Notes: a model not told the origin generated them from the sequence alone. Counted from the first letter of the stretch, positions 19,123 through 28,211 are shown. The stretch: DNA of 64,000 nucleotides from Photobacterium sanguinicancri (GCF_024346675.1 NZ_AP024851.1:1054001-1118000), one strand, 5' to 3'. Made by a program: numbers and translations.

Positions 19123-19434
19123 TTACTGCTTGACCGTCGCTTTAACGGTACTTTTGAGATGATGCATAAATGGCTTAAAGTGAGGCATAAAATCACTAAA
19201 CAATGGATGTTTACGGTTTTGCATCATTACTGGGCCTAATAAACGTAATGCCACGCCAACTTTCGTCGCTACGTTTTCATCTAGCCCACTACCGTGTTTT
19301 AACTTTTCGACAACGTTAAACACGTCTTCCCTATCCTGATAGGTAAATTGCAATGTTTTAGCGGCTGCTTGATCAGCGCTGATTTCTTCAATCGTAATGC
19401 GGTATACGTTATCTTTTCTCATTTTAGAAAGCAT
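19123..19434 (-). CDS. DUF3861 domain protein
   Basis: 103 residues, cytosolic. It matches the DUF3861 pattern: NVYRITIEEI near the start, a DREDVFNVVEKLK block, then GLDENVATKVGVALRLLGPVMMQNRKHPLFSDFMPHF. Function unknown. AAGG lies 8 bases before the ATG. It lies 38 bases after the DUF2798 gene on the same strand and shares its terminator, so the two form an operon probably controlled by the divergent MarR protein. Confidence 0.8.
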   Translation of the reverse strand: MLSKMRKDNVYRITIEEISADQAAAKTLQFTYQDREDVFNVVEKLKHGSGLDENVATKVGVALRLLGPVMMQNRKHPLFSDFMPHFKPFMHHLKSTVKATVKQ

Positions 19435-19472
19435 ATTCAGTACCTTTTATATTAAAAATAGTTTTCAGTTAA

Positions 19473-19967
19473 TTAACTTCTAAGAAAGCGTTCAATTTTC
19501 GGCTTTATTGTCATCGAGACAGTGACCATCAATGTGAGTGCGATAGGTAAAGCCGCCAACACCCCATTCAACCATGCCGTAAATAGCTCACTACTATTAG
19601 TAGCCATACCTACATTATTCAGTGCTGTTGATAGCGCCATTGCAGACTCCATGATCAAAGCCATCGCAACACCTACCACTAGGTTACGTTTGTTCTCTTC
19701 CAGCATTGGCAATAGCTTCTCAGCAGCTTTCGTTAGCAGTGTCATCACGAGAACACCAGCAGGCATGACAGTCACAGCAGTCACCAGAAAGGCACTTAAC
19801 CAATCACTCAAAAAACTACTGGTATAGCCAAGGTTGATATAAGTCATCACGCCTGTGAGTGAACCGCCCATCAAAGTCATCATTGCGAATACGACAAGCA
19901 CTTTATAAACAACAGGGGGTTTAGTTTGATCTGTCAACGTAGTGGTTAGAACAGCTTCAGCATTCAT
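19473..19967 (-). CDS. DUF2798 inner-membrane protein
   Basis: 164 residues with four membrane helices (about 20-42, 54-78, 93-113, 128-150) in two similar halves (FAMMTLMGGSLTGVMTYINLG...FLSDWLSAFLVT and VGVAMALIMESAMALSTALNN...FTAWLNGVLAALP), as in DUF2798 proteins. Start 19967 is chosen over 19973 because GGAG is 6 bases before it and touches the earlier ATG. The gene diverges from a MarR gene with two operator palindromes between them. Transport substrate unknown. Confidence 0.82.
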   Translation of the reverse strand: MNAEAVLTTTLTDQTKPPVVYKVLVVFAMMTLMGGSLTGVMTYINLGYTSSFLSDWLSAFLVTAVTVMPAGVLVMTLLTKAAEKLLPMLEENKRNLVVGVAMALIMESAMALSTALNNVGMATNSSELFTAWLNGVLAALPIALTLMVTVSMTIKPKIERFLRS

Positions 19968-20001
19968 AGGCATCTCCAGACTTGAAACAGAGAATAATTA
20001 A

Positions 20002-20016
20002 GTTGATAATATCAAC
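20002..20016. promoter_or_regulatory. MarR operator 1
   Basis: GTTGATAATATCAAC, a perfect 15-base palindrome between the divergent DUF2798 and MarR genes. Confidence 0.75.
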
Positions 20017-20030
20017 TATAAATAAATATA

Positions 20031-20045
20031 GTTGATAATGTCAAC
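20031..20045. promoter_or_regulatory. MarR operator 2
   Basis: GTTGATAATGTCAAC, the same palindrome with one change, 29 bases centre to centre from operator 1 (close to three DNA turns). Confidence 0.75.
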
Positions 20046-20067
20046 CAGATTATTGCAGAGGTTTACT

Positions 20068-20493
20068 GTGTCTGACCGAAAATCATTAGAAAGCTTGTTC
20101 CATTTAGCGCATTCACTAAAACGTCAAATGCATGATCATATTGAAGAAATGGAATTAGATATCGCACCAATGCATGTGCGCGTTTTGAAGATAATTAATA
20201 TCAAAAATCGATGTACTGCTATCGACATCGCCCATTTATTAAATAGAGATAAAGCACAGGTCACTCGCCTGCTTAATACATTGATAAAGCAGGGCTATAT
20301 AGTCAAAGAGCCAAATCCCGATGACAAAAGAAGCCAATGTTTACGCATCACCGCAGACGGCCTCAAGATCACCAACCAGATAACCAATATTGATAAGAAG
20401 ATGTTTGAGCTACTGAGCAAAGATATATCGCAGGAGGAACTTGAAACGTTCGATCGCATTGCGTCAAAGATGGCTAGGAATCTAGCAAAGTAA
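20068..20493 (+). CDS. MarR-family transcriptional regulator
   Basis: 141 residues. The winged-helix core includes APMHVRVLKIIN, CTAIDIAHLLNRDKAQVTRLLNTLIKQGYI (helix-turn-helix) and the wing DDKRSQCLRITADG. The GTG at 20068 is preferred because AGAGG lies 6 bases before it. Upstream in-frame TTG (20032) and ATG (20038) codons fall inside operator 2. It is predicted to repress itself and the divergent DUF2798-DUF3861 unit. Confidence 0.88.
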   Translation: MSDRKSLESLFHLAHSLKRQMHDHIEEMELDIAPMHVRVLKIINIKNRCTAIDIAHLLNRDKAQVTRLLNTLIKQGYIVKEPNPDDKRSQCLRITADGLKITNQITNIDKKMFELLSKDISQEELETFDRIASKMARNLAK

Positions 20494-20606
20494 AGCGGAA
20501 CCGCAGACATTAGGCAGATAAAAGGGATTGATTATCAAATTATTTTTGTAAGTACCCAATTCTACGGCTACTTATTGCAGCATGCTCAGCTCCATGGTTG
20601 GTCAAC

Positions 20607-21710
20607 TTAGCCCTCATTGAAGTGAACAAATGCACTATTGTGGTTTTGTTTCGCTTCTTTTGCACTGTACATAGCGGTATCGGCGGCAGACACAAGTGAA
20701 TCTGTATCCGAGATAGTGCAACTACTAAAAGCGATACCAATAGACAGACCTACTTCTACGATATCACCATCAATTTCAATCGGCTTATGTACCTCATCAA
20801 TAATTCTTTGGGCAACCTTGGACGCTGTGTCTTTAGTAATATTGTCGATCACAACAAGAAACTCATCACCACCGATGCGGGAACAGATGTCTGTTTTTTT
20901 GATATTTTTAGCTATACGCTTTGATACTATTTTCAATAAATGATCGCCAGCATTATGTCCAAACGTATCATTTACGTTTTTAAAGCCATTCATGTCCATA
21001 AAGAAGCAACACAATGTCTTATTAGACTTCATGCCCTTTTCTATCAATTCCTCACAATACTTCCTATTCACTAAGCCAGTAAGTGCATCTGTTCTCGAAA
21101 TATGACGTGTTTTTCTCAAATTAAAGAGTGTTAATGCAAGCACAATAAAAAGGAAGAAAGATACCATCGCGACAATATAGTTAAACAGTATTGTTTTTTC
21201 GTCGCCATCTCTGCGTTCATTCAAAAACTCATCAAATTGGCTCCCCTTTAGCTGATAATGAACAACTCGCTCATACCCTCGCTGAATACGAGCTAGTGCA
21301 TCGAATATCGCGGCAATATCCTCAGGATTACCGGATTCTTGCGCAACTAAATACACGTCATCTAGGTAATTAATCTCATCATCCAGCTCCGCTTTGGCTT
21401 TTTCTCTTAATGCCTTAAATACATGCGGACTCGTGGTCAAAAAGTCATACGTAACATAGATGAAATCTGTACCTCCGACTAAGTTCGTTGGATTTTTTTT
21501 ATGACTAACCAACGCACTTTTTAGCCCAGATTCAACCTTGTAAATTTCTTTAATAAATTGCCACGATGCCCAGTAAGATGCTCTTGTTTCATCAACATAG
21601 CCAATAAATTGCGTTTCTTTTACTTGCTCTGCTGTTTGTATGGCTTTGAATACAGAAAATGAAACATACAGAAATGAAATAGTAAGAACCGCAAGTAACA
21701 GATTTCGCAT
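20607..21710 (-). CDS. Membrane-anchored GGDEF diguanylate cyclase
   Basis: 367 residues. Membrane helices at about 3-22 and 176-197 flank a ~150-residue periplasmic sensor domain of no recognised type (acidic, helical). A GGDEF domain covers 205-365 with RIGGDEF intact. The usual inhibitory RxxD is KKTD, a conservative change. The ribosome-binding AGG overlaps the stop of the upstream periplasmic-protein gene (7 bases between genes), so the pair is translated from one message. It is likely a c-di-GMP synthase controlled by the partner's ligand state (inference). Confidence 0.88.
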   Translation of the reverse strand: MRNLLLAVLTISFLYVSFSVFKAIQTAEQVKETQFIGYVDETRASYWASWQFIKEIYKVESGLKSALVSHKKNPTNLVGGTDFIYVTYDFLTTSPHVFKALREKAKAELDDEINYLDDVYLVAQESGNPEDIAAIFDALARIQRGYERVVHYQLKGSQFDEFLNERRDGDEKTILFNYIVAMVSFFLFIVLALTLFNLRKTRHISRTDALTGLVNRKYCEELIEKGMKSNKTLCCFFMDMNGFKNVNDTFGHNAGDHLLKIVSKRIAKNIKKTDICSRIGGDEFLVVIDNITKDTASKVAQRIIDEVHKPIEIDGDIVEVGLSIGIAFSSCTISDTDSLVSAADTAMYSAKEAKQNHNSAFVHFNEG

Positions 21711-21717
21711 ACTTTAC

Positions 21718-22203
21718 CTATTTGATGATTTCTATTTTATTGACAAACCAGACAAGATCATAAGTAATATCAAGCAGGTTATTACCTTTCTCTTCATCTG
21801 AAAAATCAAGGATAATCGTCAATGGGCCTTTTTGGCGAAGTGGCATTTTTCGCCCATTTTTATAGAATGCAAGGAAGTACGCTTTACTGATTAGCGTTTG
21901 CTGTGGGATCTCGATTTCATAATCATTAAGGGCATAAACCCTAATGCTTTGGATATCTCCAACCTGATAGCCAGCCTCGGCGATCAGTTGGTTCAAATAA
22001 ATACCGTCGTATAAGTCTTTTTGCTTGGTCCAAGGCGTCATGGTCTCGATTTGATCATCGGCCAAACGATCTAAATCTTCGATCGAATACACGGATACAT
22101 TATCCGATGTATTCGTCACAACACTTAGCACACTGGCAAAAACTGACAGAGGAAAAGACAATATAGCGAAAAGGATGAGAGTTATAGCTTTATTCTTGGA
22201 CAA
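21718..22203 (-). CDS. Periplasmic molybdopterin-domain-like protein paired with the GGDEF gene
   Basis: 161 residues from a TTG at 22203 that has AGAGA 7 bases upstream and gives a clean signal peptide (SKNKAITLILFAILSF...SVFA). An ATG at 22233 in the same frame lacks a ribosome-binding site. The mature protein (SIEDLDRLADDQIETMTPWTK, DGIYLNQLIAEAGY, IRVYALNDYEIEIP, GPLTIILDF) resembles the oxidoreductase molybdopterin-binding (SUOX) fold. The conserved Cys ligand is absent, so it is probably a non-enzymatic sensor. Same strand and tight spacing link it to the GGDEF gene. Confidence 0.65.
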   Translation of the reverse strand: MSKNKAITLILFAILSFPLSVFASVLSVVTNTSDNVSVYSIEDLDRLADDQIETMTPWTKQKDLYDGIYLNQLIAEAGYQVGDIQSIRVYALNDYEIEIPQQTLISKAYFLAFYKNGRKMPLRQKGPLTIILDFSDEEKGNNLLDITYDLVWFVNKIEIIK

Positions 22204-22297
22204 AATGCATTCTCTGGCGATAGCTTTTACCATTCTAACAATGATGCATCTAATGTTTCAAAAAAACAGAGATAAAAAACCAGTCCTCTCATAATCG

Positions 22298-22642
22298 CTA
22301 TGCGTCCCACATAACATGACACTCAGCATCTTGCGCCGCTTTCAGCATCTCGATAAGAGGTATCGCCCGAATGGCAAGGCTGATTGGCGGTGACTGATCT
22401 AGGTCATCATCTTGATCATATTTCAATTTATCATCAGCATCTTGAATCGCTTGTTGTTGCAATTCCTGTTGCTTTAATTTCGCTATGTTTTGCTCTAAAT
22501 GACGAAGTGCAGTAGGGATATCTTTCGCTTCAATCACACCTGGTACATTTTCACACAGCCCCATATAGTGTAGTAATTTCTGCGCAACATCGCCAAACAT
22601 GGTGATATCACCGCTTATTTTGCTGTGAAATGTTATCAACAT
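22298..22642 (-). CDS. DUF1840 family protein
   Basis: 114 residues, cytosolic. It matches DUF1840: MLITFHSKISGDITMFGDVA at the start, LLHYMG, IEAKDIPTALRHLEQNI, then a Gln-rich linker and a C-terminal RAIPLIEMLKAA block. Start 22642 is chosen because GGGG lies about 7 bases upstream; the frame is open to 22702, but that part overlaps the rhomboid gene. Function unknown. It begins 1 base after the rhomboid stop. Confidence 0.82.
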   Translation of the reverse strand: MLITFHSKISGDITMFGDVAQKLLHYMGLCENVPGVIEAKDIPTALRHLEQNIAKLKQQELQQQAIQDADDKLKYDQDDDLDQSPPISLAIRAIPLIEMLKAAQDAECHVMWDA

Positions 22643-22643
22643 A

Positions 22644-23219
22644 CTATTTCCCCATTTCAAGTTCTTTAGCTTTATCACGCTTAGCAAAACAATAGCCTGC
22701 AAGTACGCCAGCTAACGCTCCGAATAAGTGACTTTCAAAACTTATCCATTGATGAACAGGTAAGAATCCCCACACCATGGAACCGTAGAAAAACATGACA
22801 ATCACACCAATCACTATCGACTTAATACTACGGTACATAAATGCATACATGAGCAAATACGCCCACAGACCATACACAATGCCACTTAAGCCAATATGGT
22901 AACTAGTACGACCAAACAACCATACACCTATACTGCTGATAGCCCAACTGATAACAAATACTGCAATTAATCGAGCACTTCCCGAACGACCAACAAGATA
23001 AGCTAATACTGCAAATGACAGTAAATTACTAATGAGGTGAGACCATGAACCATGCAGAAAAGGATACGCCACCAGCCCTGTGATATGGGTGATATGCCGC
23101 GGTAAAAGCCCATAATCATTCAAAGCACCACCGAGCAAAATATTTACAAGATGAACAACAATACACAATGCGGATACAAAGCCAATAAGCTTAATGGCAT
23201 CTTTATCTTTCTGATTCAA
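22644..23219 (-). CDS. Rhomboid-family intramembrane serine protease
   Basis: 191 residues with six membrane helices. The catalytic serine lies in GLSGIVYG and the histidine in ESHLFGALAG, with the conserved HLISN oxyanion segment, so the active site looks complete. Such enzymes cut single-pass membrane proteins. The TTG at 23219 is favoured because GAGGAA is 6-7 bases upstream; a GTG at 23237 in frame has no such site. In PEP-CTERM-like systems rhombosortases are a rhomboid branch, but this gene is far from the exosortase locus and nothing links them. Confidence 0.85.
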   Translation of the reverse strand: MNQKDKDAIKLIGFVSALCIVVHLVNILLGGALNDYGLLPRHITHITGLVAYPFLHGSWSHLISNLLSFAVLAYLVGRSGSARLIAVFVISWAISSIGVWLFGRTSYHIGLSGIVYGLWAYLLMYAFMYRSIKSIVIGVIVMFFYGSMVWGFLPVHQWISFESHLFGALAGVLAGYCFAKRDKAKELEMGK

Positions 23220-23275
23220 AGAAGGTTCCTCTACCACTGATAGTACAAAGGCATTTACCTTTCTTTTTTTGCATC

Positions 23276-23311
23276 AAAAAGTGATAAGAAAGATAAACCG
23301 TTCTTATCACT
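23276..23311 (-). terminator. Terminator of the crotonase gene
   Basis: On the minus strand an 11-bp stem (AGTGATAAGAA/TTCTTATCACT, 10-base loop) is followed by TTTTG. Confidence 0.75.
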
Positions 23312-23327
23312 ATAGCGCGTTGATTCT

Positions 23328-24152
23328 TTACCAGAAAGATTGGCGTTCTTGATAATCGTATTGTTTGGAGGCATCACTCTCTAATGACTGACGCTGTCGC
23401 TTACCTGCAATAAAGAAATTTTTACCTAATAGTAAGCGGATTTGACTAAGGGTTTCACGTGCTAGCAACATCCGTTCACTGCTTAACCAACTACGGTTAG
23501 TCGAATGTTTAATTGCAGCAATCGCATCTGGAGAGGCTTGAGATATTTGTTGGCAAAATGCATGTGCCGCAGCAAGGGGATTATCATGAACAGCGGTGAT
23601 CAATCCTAATTCTTTCGCAGCCTTTCCCGACACTATGTCGCCAGTCATGGTTAATTGCATGGCAACATCACGACCGACGATCTCACGTAAACTCAGTAAG
23701 CCGCCCATATCAGGCACCAATCCCCATCGAACTTCCATTATAGATAGCTCTGTCGTTTCAGTAGCAAAACGCAGATCTGCACCAAGGGCAATTTGTAAGC
23801 CACCACCATAGCAACGCCCTTCAAGCACTGCGATAACAGGCACTGGCATCGCTCGCCAATTTCGAGAAACACGCTGCGCTAAGTTGGCATTTCCTGGCAA
23901 CCACTTCGCAAGCAACTTCAGCGCTTTAGCTTTAGAGGTAGCAACACTCTTAATGTCTAACCCACTGCTGAAATTCCCATTTGCCCCTTTCACAATTACG
24001 GCGCGAATATCGCGACGTTTAATCAAGGAGCGGCTCACCGCATCAAGCTCTTGAAACATCTCCATATCTAGCGCATTGAGTTTATCGGGGCGATTTAGCG
24101 TCACTGTGACAATGCCATTTACCTCTTCGACGGCTAACTTATTCCATGTCAT
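23328..24152 (-). CDS. Crotonase / enoyl-CoA hydratase-isomerase family protein
   Basis: 274 residues. Crotonase core: NRPDKLNALDMEMFQELD, the oxyanion-hole pair in FSSGLDIKS and CYGGGLQIALGADLRFA, then GLVPDMGGLLSL. The position that is Glu in classical hydratases (PGMGG type) is Asp within VPDMGG, as in dienoyl-CoA isomerase-like members, so isomerase or related chemistry is as likely as hydration. AAGGGA lies 6 bases before the ATG. It is a single gene with its own terminator. Confidence 0.85.
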   Translation of the reverse strand: MTWNKLAVEEVNGIVTVTLNRPDKLNALDMEMFQELDAVSRSLIKRRDIRAVIVKGANGNFSSGLDIKSVATSKAKALKLLAKWLPGNANLAQRVSRNWRAMPVPVIAVLEGRCYGGGLQIALGADLRFATETTELSIMEVRWGLVPDMGGLLSLREIVGRDVAMQLTMTGDIVSGKAAKELGLITAVHDNPLAAAHAFCQQISQASPDAIAAIKHSTNRSWLSSERMLLARETLSQIRLLLGKNFFIAGKRQRQSLESDASKQYDYQERQSFW

Positions 24153-24413
24153 GTCTATTCCCTTTATCTGGTCTGTCCAGATTAGAGACTAGCACCAATT
24201 CTTTAAGCAGGATATGGAGGTTGACCACTGTTTGATATTTAAACAGTTGTAGGCTGGCTCTTCCGCAATCAACAAAAGGCATAAATGCGACAAACGCGCT
24301 ACGTTTACGTTGATTATTTGCACAGTTAGAATTATTGCCATAGAAAACGTTTGCTTAATGCAACTAACTGCGTAAACTCAGCGCTGAATTCTAATGTAAC
24401 TAATGTAATAGTC

Positions 24414-25847
24414 ATGCTCAAAACATGTTTACGGCCATTAGGGATTTTAGCGACGGTACTTAGCCTCGTCGCATGTCAGGGAGACAACAAGCTCGATTTA
24501 GAGTCACTTAATGTGGCTAATATTAACCAATTCAACGCTTCCTCGCGCGGCTATGTCATTACCGAACATAATGATTTGTTGGCAATACCCGAGTTTATCC
24601 AAGAGATCCATCGCTTAAGCGCATCACTTGCTGATCAACATTGGTTAAAAAACCCAAAGTTTATTGCACAAGCGAATAGCCTTAGAGTACATTTTCAAGC
24701 CAGTGAATTGCATGAAGCAAAAATTTTTATCGCTGCACTTGATGAAGCTATCTCTCAATACTCATCTAACATTGCCAAAGTCAACGCTCTCGCTAACGTC
24801 AAGCAGCGGGAAATTGATGCTGATCTCATTGCCTACCAGGCAACACTCAATGACCTTGAGCATACCTTAGCTATCCTAAAAACACCGATCCATGAATACG
24901 AAACACGGTTAGATAAACTCTCTGGCGCTATCGCTGATGAGTCTCGTCATTTCGCTAGGTTGAGAAACGATTTTCAGGCTTCATTCCGAGAACTAGATTC
25001 TGATGATCATCCAATGGCCTATGACATACGCTTTAGCTATGTTCAACAACCTCGATCTATGTGCAGTCGTTTTGATGAAATGCGTGAATTAATCACTACC
25101 ATCGACGAGGGCTGTACCTACGTAAATAGAGAGGAGTTACTCGATGAAATATCAACGACGTCTCACCCTCAAGCTGAGCAACTCATCGACTATTACGCCC
25201 CTCTGCTGTGGCTGTCTATGACAAAACTCAGTGGCTTCTTTGATACAAATTACAACACACAGTTCTTTCCACATAATCTTCGCCACCTGCATGCAAAAAC
25301 TAAAATTGCGCTGAACGAGAAGCGTATATTAATGCAGGGTAATACCCATGAGTTGCTGGAAGACTACGAGTATCGCCTTGCTCAGTTAAAAAACGAACAT
25401 GCTCGGAATATCCCATATGATTTTGTTGATGAGCAATTTACAGTTGATACTAACAGTGATGCTTTCGTTCATTACTTCGAGCAATATGCCGCTGAGAACA
25501 ACTACTCGTTATATCAACCCATTGACCGATTTAAAGAGTTGATTAATGATCAGGCAGCCATCAAACAATTCACGTCAGCGTATGCTAAAAAAACACTAAG
25601 TAACTACCCAGCCACCTTAACATTTCAAGTAACAGGCCGTGGTTACTACAATGTTCCTTCAAGAGAAAAAGCAATCGGCATTATTTTCGACTTCTACCAT
25701 AGCGAGCAGCACATGATTTTATGTAATCGCGCACGCGAAGACCTTCCCGTGATTGTGACAGAACACACCGCAGATTTTCATCACATTGAAGGGGTTTCCT
25801 TGGTAACAGAATTAGATCGACGTTTACAAGCCTTCATTCTCAGTTAA
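24414..25847 (+). CDS. Unknown coiled-coil lipoprotein
   Basis: 477 residues from the ATG at 24414, chosen because it gives a lipoprotein signal (LATVLSLVAC, Cys21). An earlier TTG frame start at 24351 would bury it. The body is helical with probable coiled coil at about 125-225 (DADLIAYQATLNDLEHTLAIL). Cys residues in PRSMCSRF and EGCTYV could form a disulfide. No strong ribosome-binding site. It should sit in the periplasmic face of an envelope membrane. I do not recognise the family. Confidence 0.6.
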   Translation: MLKTCLRPLGILATVLSLVACQGDNKLDLESLNVANINQFNASSRGYVITEHNDLLAIPEFIQEIHRLSASLADQHWLKNPKFIAQANSLRVHFQASELHEAKIFIAALDEAISQYSSNIAKVNALANVKQREIDADLIAYQATLNDLEHTLAILKTPIHEYETRLDKLSGAIADESRHFARLRNDFQASFRELDSDDHPMAYDIRFSYVQQPRSMCSRFDEMRELITTIDEGCTYVNREELLDEISTTSHPQAEQLIDYYAPLLWLSMTKLSGFFDTNYNTQFFPHNLRHLHAKTKIALNEKRILMQGNTHELLEDYEYRLAQLKNEHARNIPYDFVDEQFTVDTNSDAFVHYFEQYAAENNYSLYQPIDRFKELINDQAAIKQFTSAYAKKTLSNYPATLTFQVTGRGYYNVPSREKAIGIIFDFYHSEQHMILCNRAREDLPVIVTEHTADFHHIEGVSLVTELDRRLQAFILS

Positions 25848-25950
25848 CGACTACACGACTTAAAAGTCTTACGATTGAGACAACAGCCAAGGATTGGCTA
25901 ATCAATACTTTCTTAGTATCAATTTTATGGATTAATAATGGGAAAGTTTC

Positions 25951-26148
25951 ATGGAACAAAAAGTCTTAATCGCTGACACCCAAGCCATCTTGGATGCCTT
26001 TTTAGATAACGGCTTACATCGTGATCATACTATCTACTGTCAATTTCCACATTGTACAAAGAACAACGATGAACAACGTTTATTCGAAGCGCAATACATC
26101 GAATTTAATGACGGTTATAGCTGCAGTAAAAATTGGAAAATGCTCTAG
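25951..26148 (+). CDS. Small hypothetical protein with three cysteines
   Basis: 65 residues, no signal or membrane segment. IYCQFPHCTKNN and a late YSCSKNW give three Cys and nearby His residues, so metal binding is possible. GGGAAAG lies 5 bases before the ATG. It follows the lipoprotein gene by 103 bases on the same strand. Family not recognised. Confidence 0.5.
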   Translation: MEQKVLIADTQAILDAFLDNGLHRDHTIYCQFPHCTKNNDEQRLFEAQYIEFNDGYSCSKNWKML

Positions 26149-26231
26149 CATCTCTTTATTTAAGCCATTGCTATACTCATAACGTATCTACATGACATCC
26201 CTTGTCTCTAGTTTCAAAGCGAGGTGCCAGC

Positions 26232-26762
26232 ATGAATAACGTTCTTTCTTGCGTATTTTGTTGTGCGTTACTGGGTAGCCTTATTGCCTGTACTGCTGAT
26301 GTATCAACAGATTACGATAAGCAAACTAACTACGCACAATTCAAAACATATCAGTTTGCTGTACAGCCTGATGATGACTCAACATCACTAGATGCTGTTC
26401 GTGTGGAAAGTGCTATCACTCGTGAATTACAAACCCATGGATTAACATTAAGCAAAGATAAAGCTGCCGATGTCACTATTCGTCATGCGATTCAAAGCCA
26501 ATCCGACTATCAATCTAGCGGAACATCGTTTGGTTTTGGGTATGGGTTTAATAACGTAGGGATTGGTGTCAGCACGCCAACACAATATAAAGAATACAAA
26601 TACGGTAAGCTGATTGTGGAGATGGTGGCAACCAATAGTAACCAAGTAGTTTGGCGATCGGTTTCACAACGTAAGTTGAAAGAAACCATGTCGCCAGATG
26701 ACAGAGAAGCTTTCATTGACGAACAAATTGGTGAAATGTTTAAGAACTACCCGCCACAATAA
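26232..26762 (+). CDS. DUF4136 lipoprotein
   Basis: 176 residues. Start 26232 is supported by GAGG 8 bases upstream; the frame is open to a TTG at 26202. The lipobox is LIAC (Cys20). The domain matches DUF4136: VSTDYDKQTNYAQFKTYQF, a variable DVTIRH strand, a Gly-rich loop (GTSFGFGYGFNNVGIG), KLIVEMVATNSNQVVWRSVSQ. Likely anchored in the outer membrane; function unknown. It faces aroG across a bidirectional terminator. Confidence 0.85.
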   Translation: MNNVLSCVFCCALLGSLIACTADVSTDYDKQTNYAQFKTYQFAVQPDDDSTSLDAVRVESAITRELQTHGLTLSKDKAADVTIRHAIQSQSDYQSSGTSFGFGYGFNNVGIGVSTPTQYKEYKYGKLIVEMVATNSNQVVWRSVSQRKLKETMSPDDREAFIDEQIGEMFKNYPPQ

Positions 26763-26813
26763 TACTGGCGCTATTGTGTGTTTTTGTATTCACTTTCACC
26801 TTACATATACCAT

Positions 26814-26845
26814 ATAAAAAACCCAGCAAAATATGCTGGGTTTAT
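26814..26845. terminator. Bidirectional terminator between the DUF4136 gene and aroG
   Basis: AAACCCAGCA/TGCTGGGTTT 10-bp stem, loop AAATA. TTTTTT follows on the minus strand and TTTATAATTT on the plus strand. Confidence 0.85.
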
Positions 26846-26871
26846 AATTTACGGTATACCACTTTAAAGCA

Positions 26872-27924
26872 TTATGCGTTACGACGCTTTTCTACATCGG
26901 CAGCTAACTGACGTAACACCGTTTCAGTGTCTTCCCAACCAATGCATGCATCAGTAATACTTTGACCATAAGTGCCCTTCTCGCCTTCAGCCAAATCTTG
27001 ACGACCTTCAACTAGGTGGCTTTCAATCATCACACCAAAGATAGCTTTGTTACCTTGAGCAACTTGCCCACCAACATCTTCCGAAACAACAAGTTGACGC
27101 TTGAATTGTTTCAGACTATTCGCATGACTGAAATCAACCATGACTTTTTGACGGTGACCTGCTTTATCAAGCTGCTCAGTAACAGCATTCACATCCGCTT
27201 CACTGTAGTTAGGCTCTTTACCACCACGAAGGATGATATGGCAATCTTCATTACCAGCCGTTGAAACAATTGCAGAATGACCATATTTGGTTACTGATAA
27301 AAAGTGGTGTGGCGCACTGGCTGAACCAATCGCGTCTGTAGCAATTTTGATATTACCATCAGTACCATTTTTAAAGCCGACTGGACATGAAAGGCCAGAT
27401 GACAATTCACGGTGCACTTGCGATTCTGTAGTACGTGCACCAATGGCGCCCCAACTGATCAAATCACCCATGTATTGCGGTGTAATCATATCAAGGAACT
27501 CACCCGCCGTTGGCATACCCATGTCAGTCAGATCAAGCAGTAGCTTACGACCAATGCGCAAACCATCATTAAGCTTAAAGCTACCATCCATGTATGGGTC
27601 GTTAATAAGGCCTTTCCAACCTACAGTGGTACGTGGTTTTTCGAAGTAAACACGCATCACAATTTCAAGGTTACCCTTCAATTCATCACGCAGCGTTTTG
27701 AGTTTCTTGCCATATTCGATAGCCGCTTCGGTATCGTGAATAGAACAGGGACCAACAATAACCAGTAAACGGTCATCGTTGTCATTCAGAATATTGTGGA
27801 TGGCTTTACGGGCTTCAAACACCGTTTCTGACGCCGTTTCGGTAGCCGGAAACTTCTCTAAGACGGCAACTGGTGGTAATAGTTCTTTTACTTCGCGGAT
27901 GCGAACATCATCTGTTTTATGCAT
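26872..27924 (-). CDS. aroG: 3-deoxy-7-phosphoheptulonate synthase (AroG class)
   Basis: 350 residues, the same length as E. coli AroG. It condenses phosphoenolpyruvate and erythrose-4-phosphate at the entry to aromatic biosynthesis. Visible: IVGPCSIHD, MRVYFEKPRTTVGWKGL, GARTTESQVHREL, PVGFKNGTDG, HIILRGGKEPNYS and DFSHANS. Start 27924 is set by GGGAAG 8 bases upstream. The frame stays open another 32 codons to 28020, but that part has no family similarity. AroG, AroF and AroH classes share these motifs; feedback specificity (phenylalanine in AroG) is inferred from overall resemblance. Confidence 0.93.
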   Translation of the reverse strand: MHKTDDVRIREVKELLPPVAVLEKFPATETASETVFEARKAIHNILNDNDDRLLVIVGPCSIHDTEAAIEYGKKLKTLRDELKGNLEIVMRVYFEKPRTTVGWKGLINDPYMDGSFKLNDGLRIGRKLLLDLTDMGMPTAGEFLDMITPQYMGDLISWGAIGARTTESQVHRELSSGLSCPVGFKNGTDGNIKIATDAIGSASAPHHFLSVTKYGHSAIVSTAGNEDCHIILRGGKEPNYSEADVNAVTEQLDKAGHRQKVMVDFSHANSLKQFKRQLVVSEDVGGQVAQGNKAIFGVMIESHLVEGRQDLAEGEKGTYGQSITDACIGWEDTETVLRQLAADVEKRRNA

Positions 27925-28211
27925 TATTTTAACTTCCCGTGTAACATCTTCAACAAGTGCTCTCTTGCTGCTTTTTTCATCCAGTCGTTTTAACTTATCG
28001 CCTTCATCCGCATTGTGCAATTGCTTATTGAAAGAAAATTACAGTTTATTTCTAACAAAAAGCAGATTATTGCATTACATACTTACGATGTTTTTTATCA
28101 ATTGGCCCTAAGTTGTATTTTTATCGTCCAAATGTGCCGTCTATCTTTGAAATATCACCATCAAAGCAATAACATGACATAAACAAACTCTAAAAAAATT
28201 AGGAACATCGC

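Noticed and set aside
22644..23219. Rhombosortase partner of the exosortase system
   Set aside because: It is a general rhomboid with standard motifs, 17 kb from the locus, and no GlyGly-CTERM substrate is seen.
27925..28020. N-terminal extension of aroG (32 more codons)
   Set aside because: No family similarity, starts at a TTG without a ribosome-binding site, while the ATG at 27924 has GGGAAG and gives the standard 350 residues.
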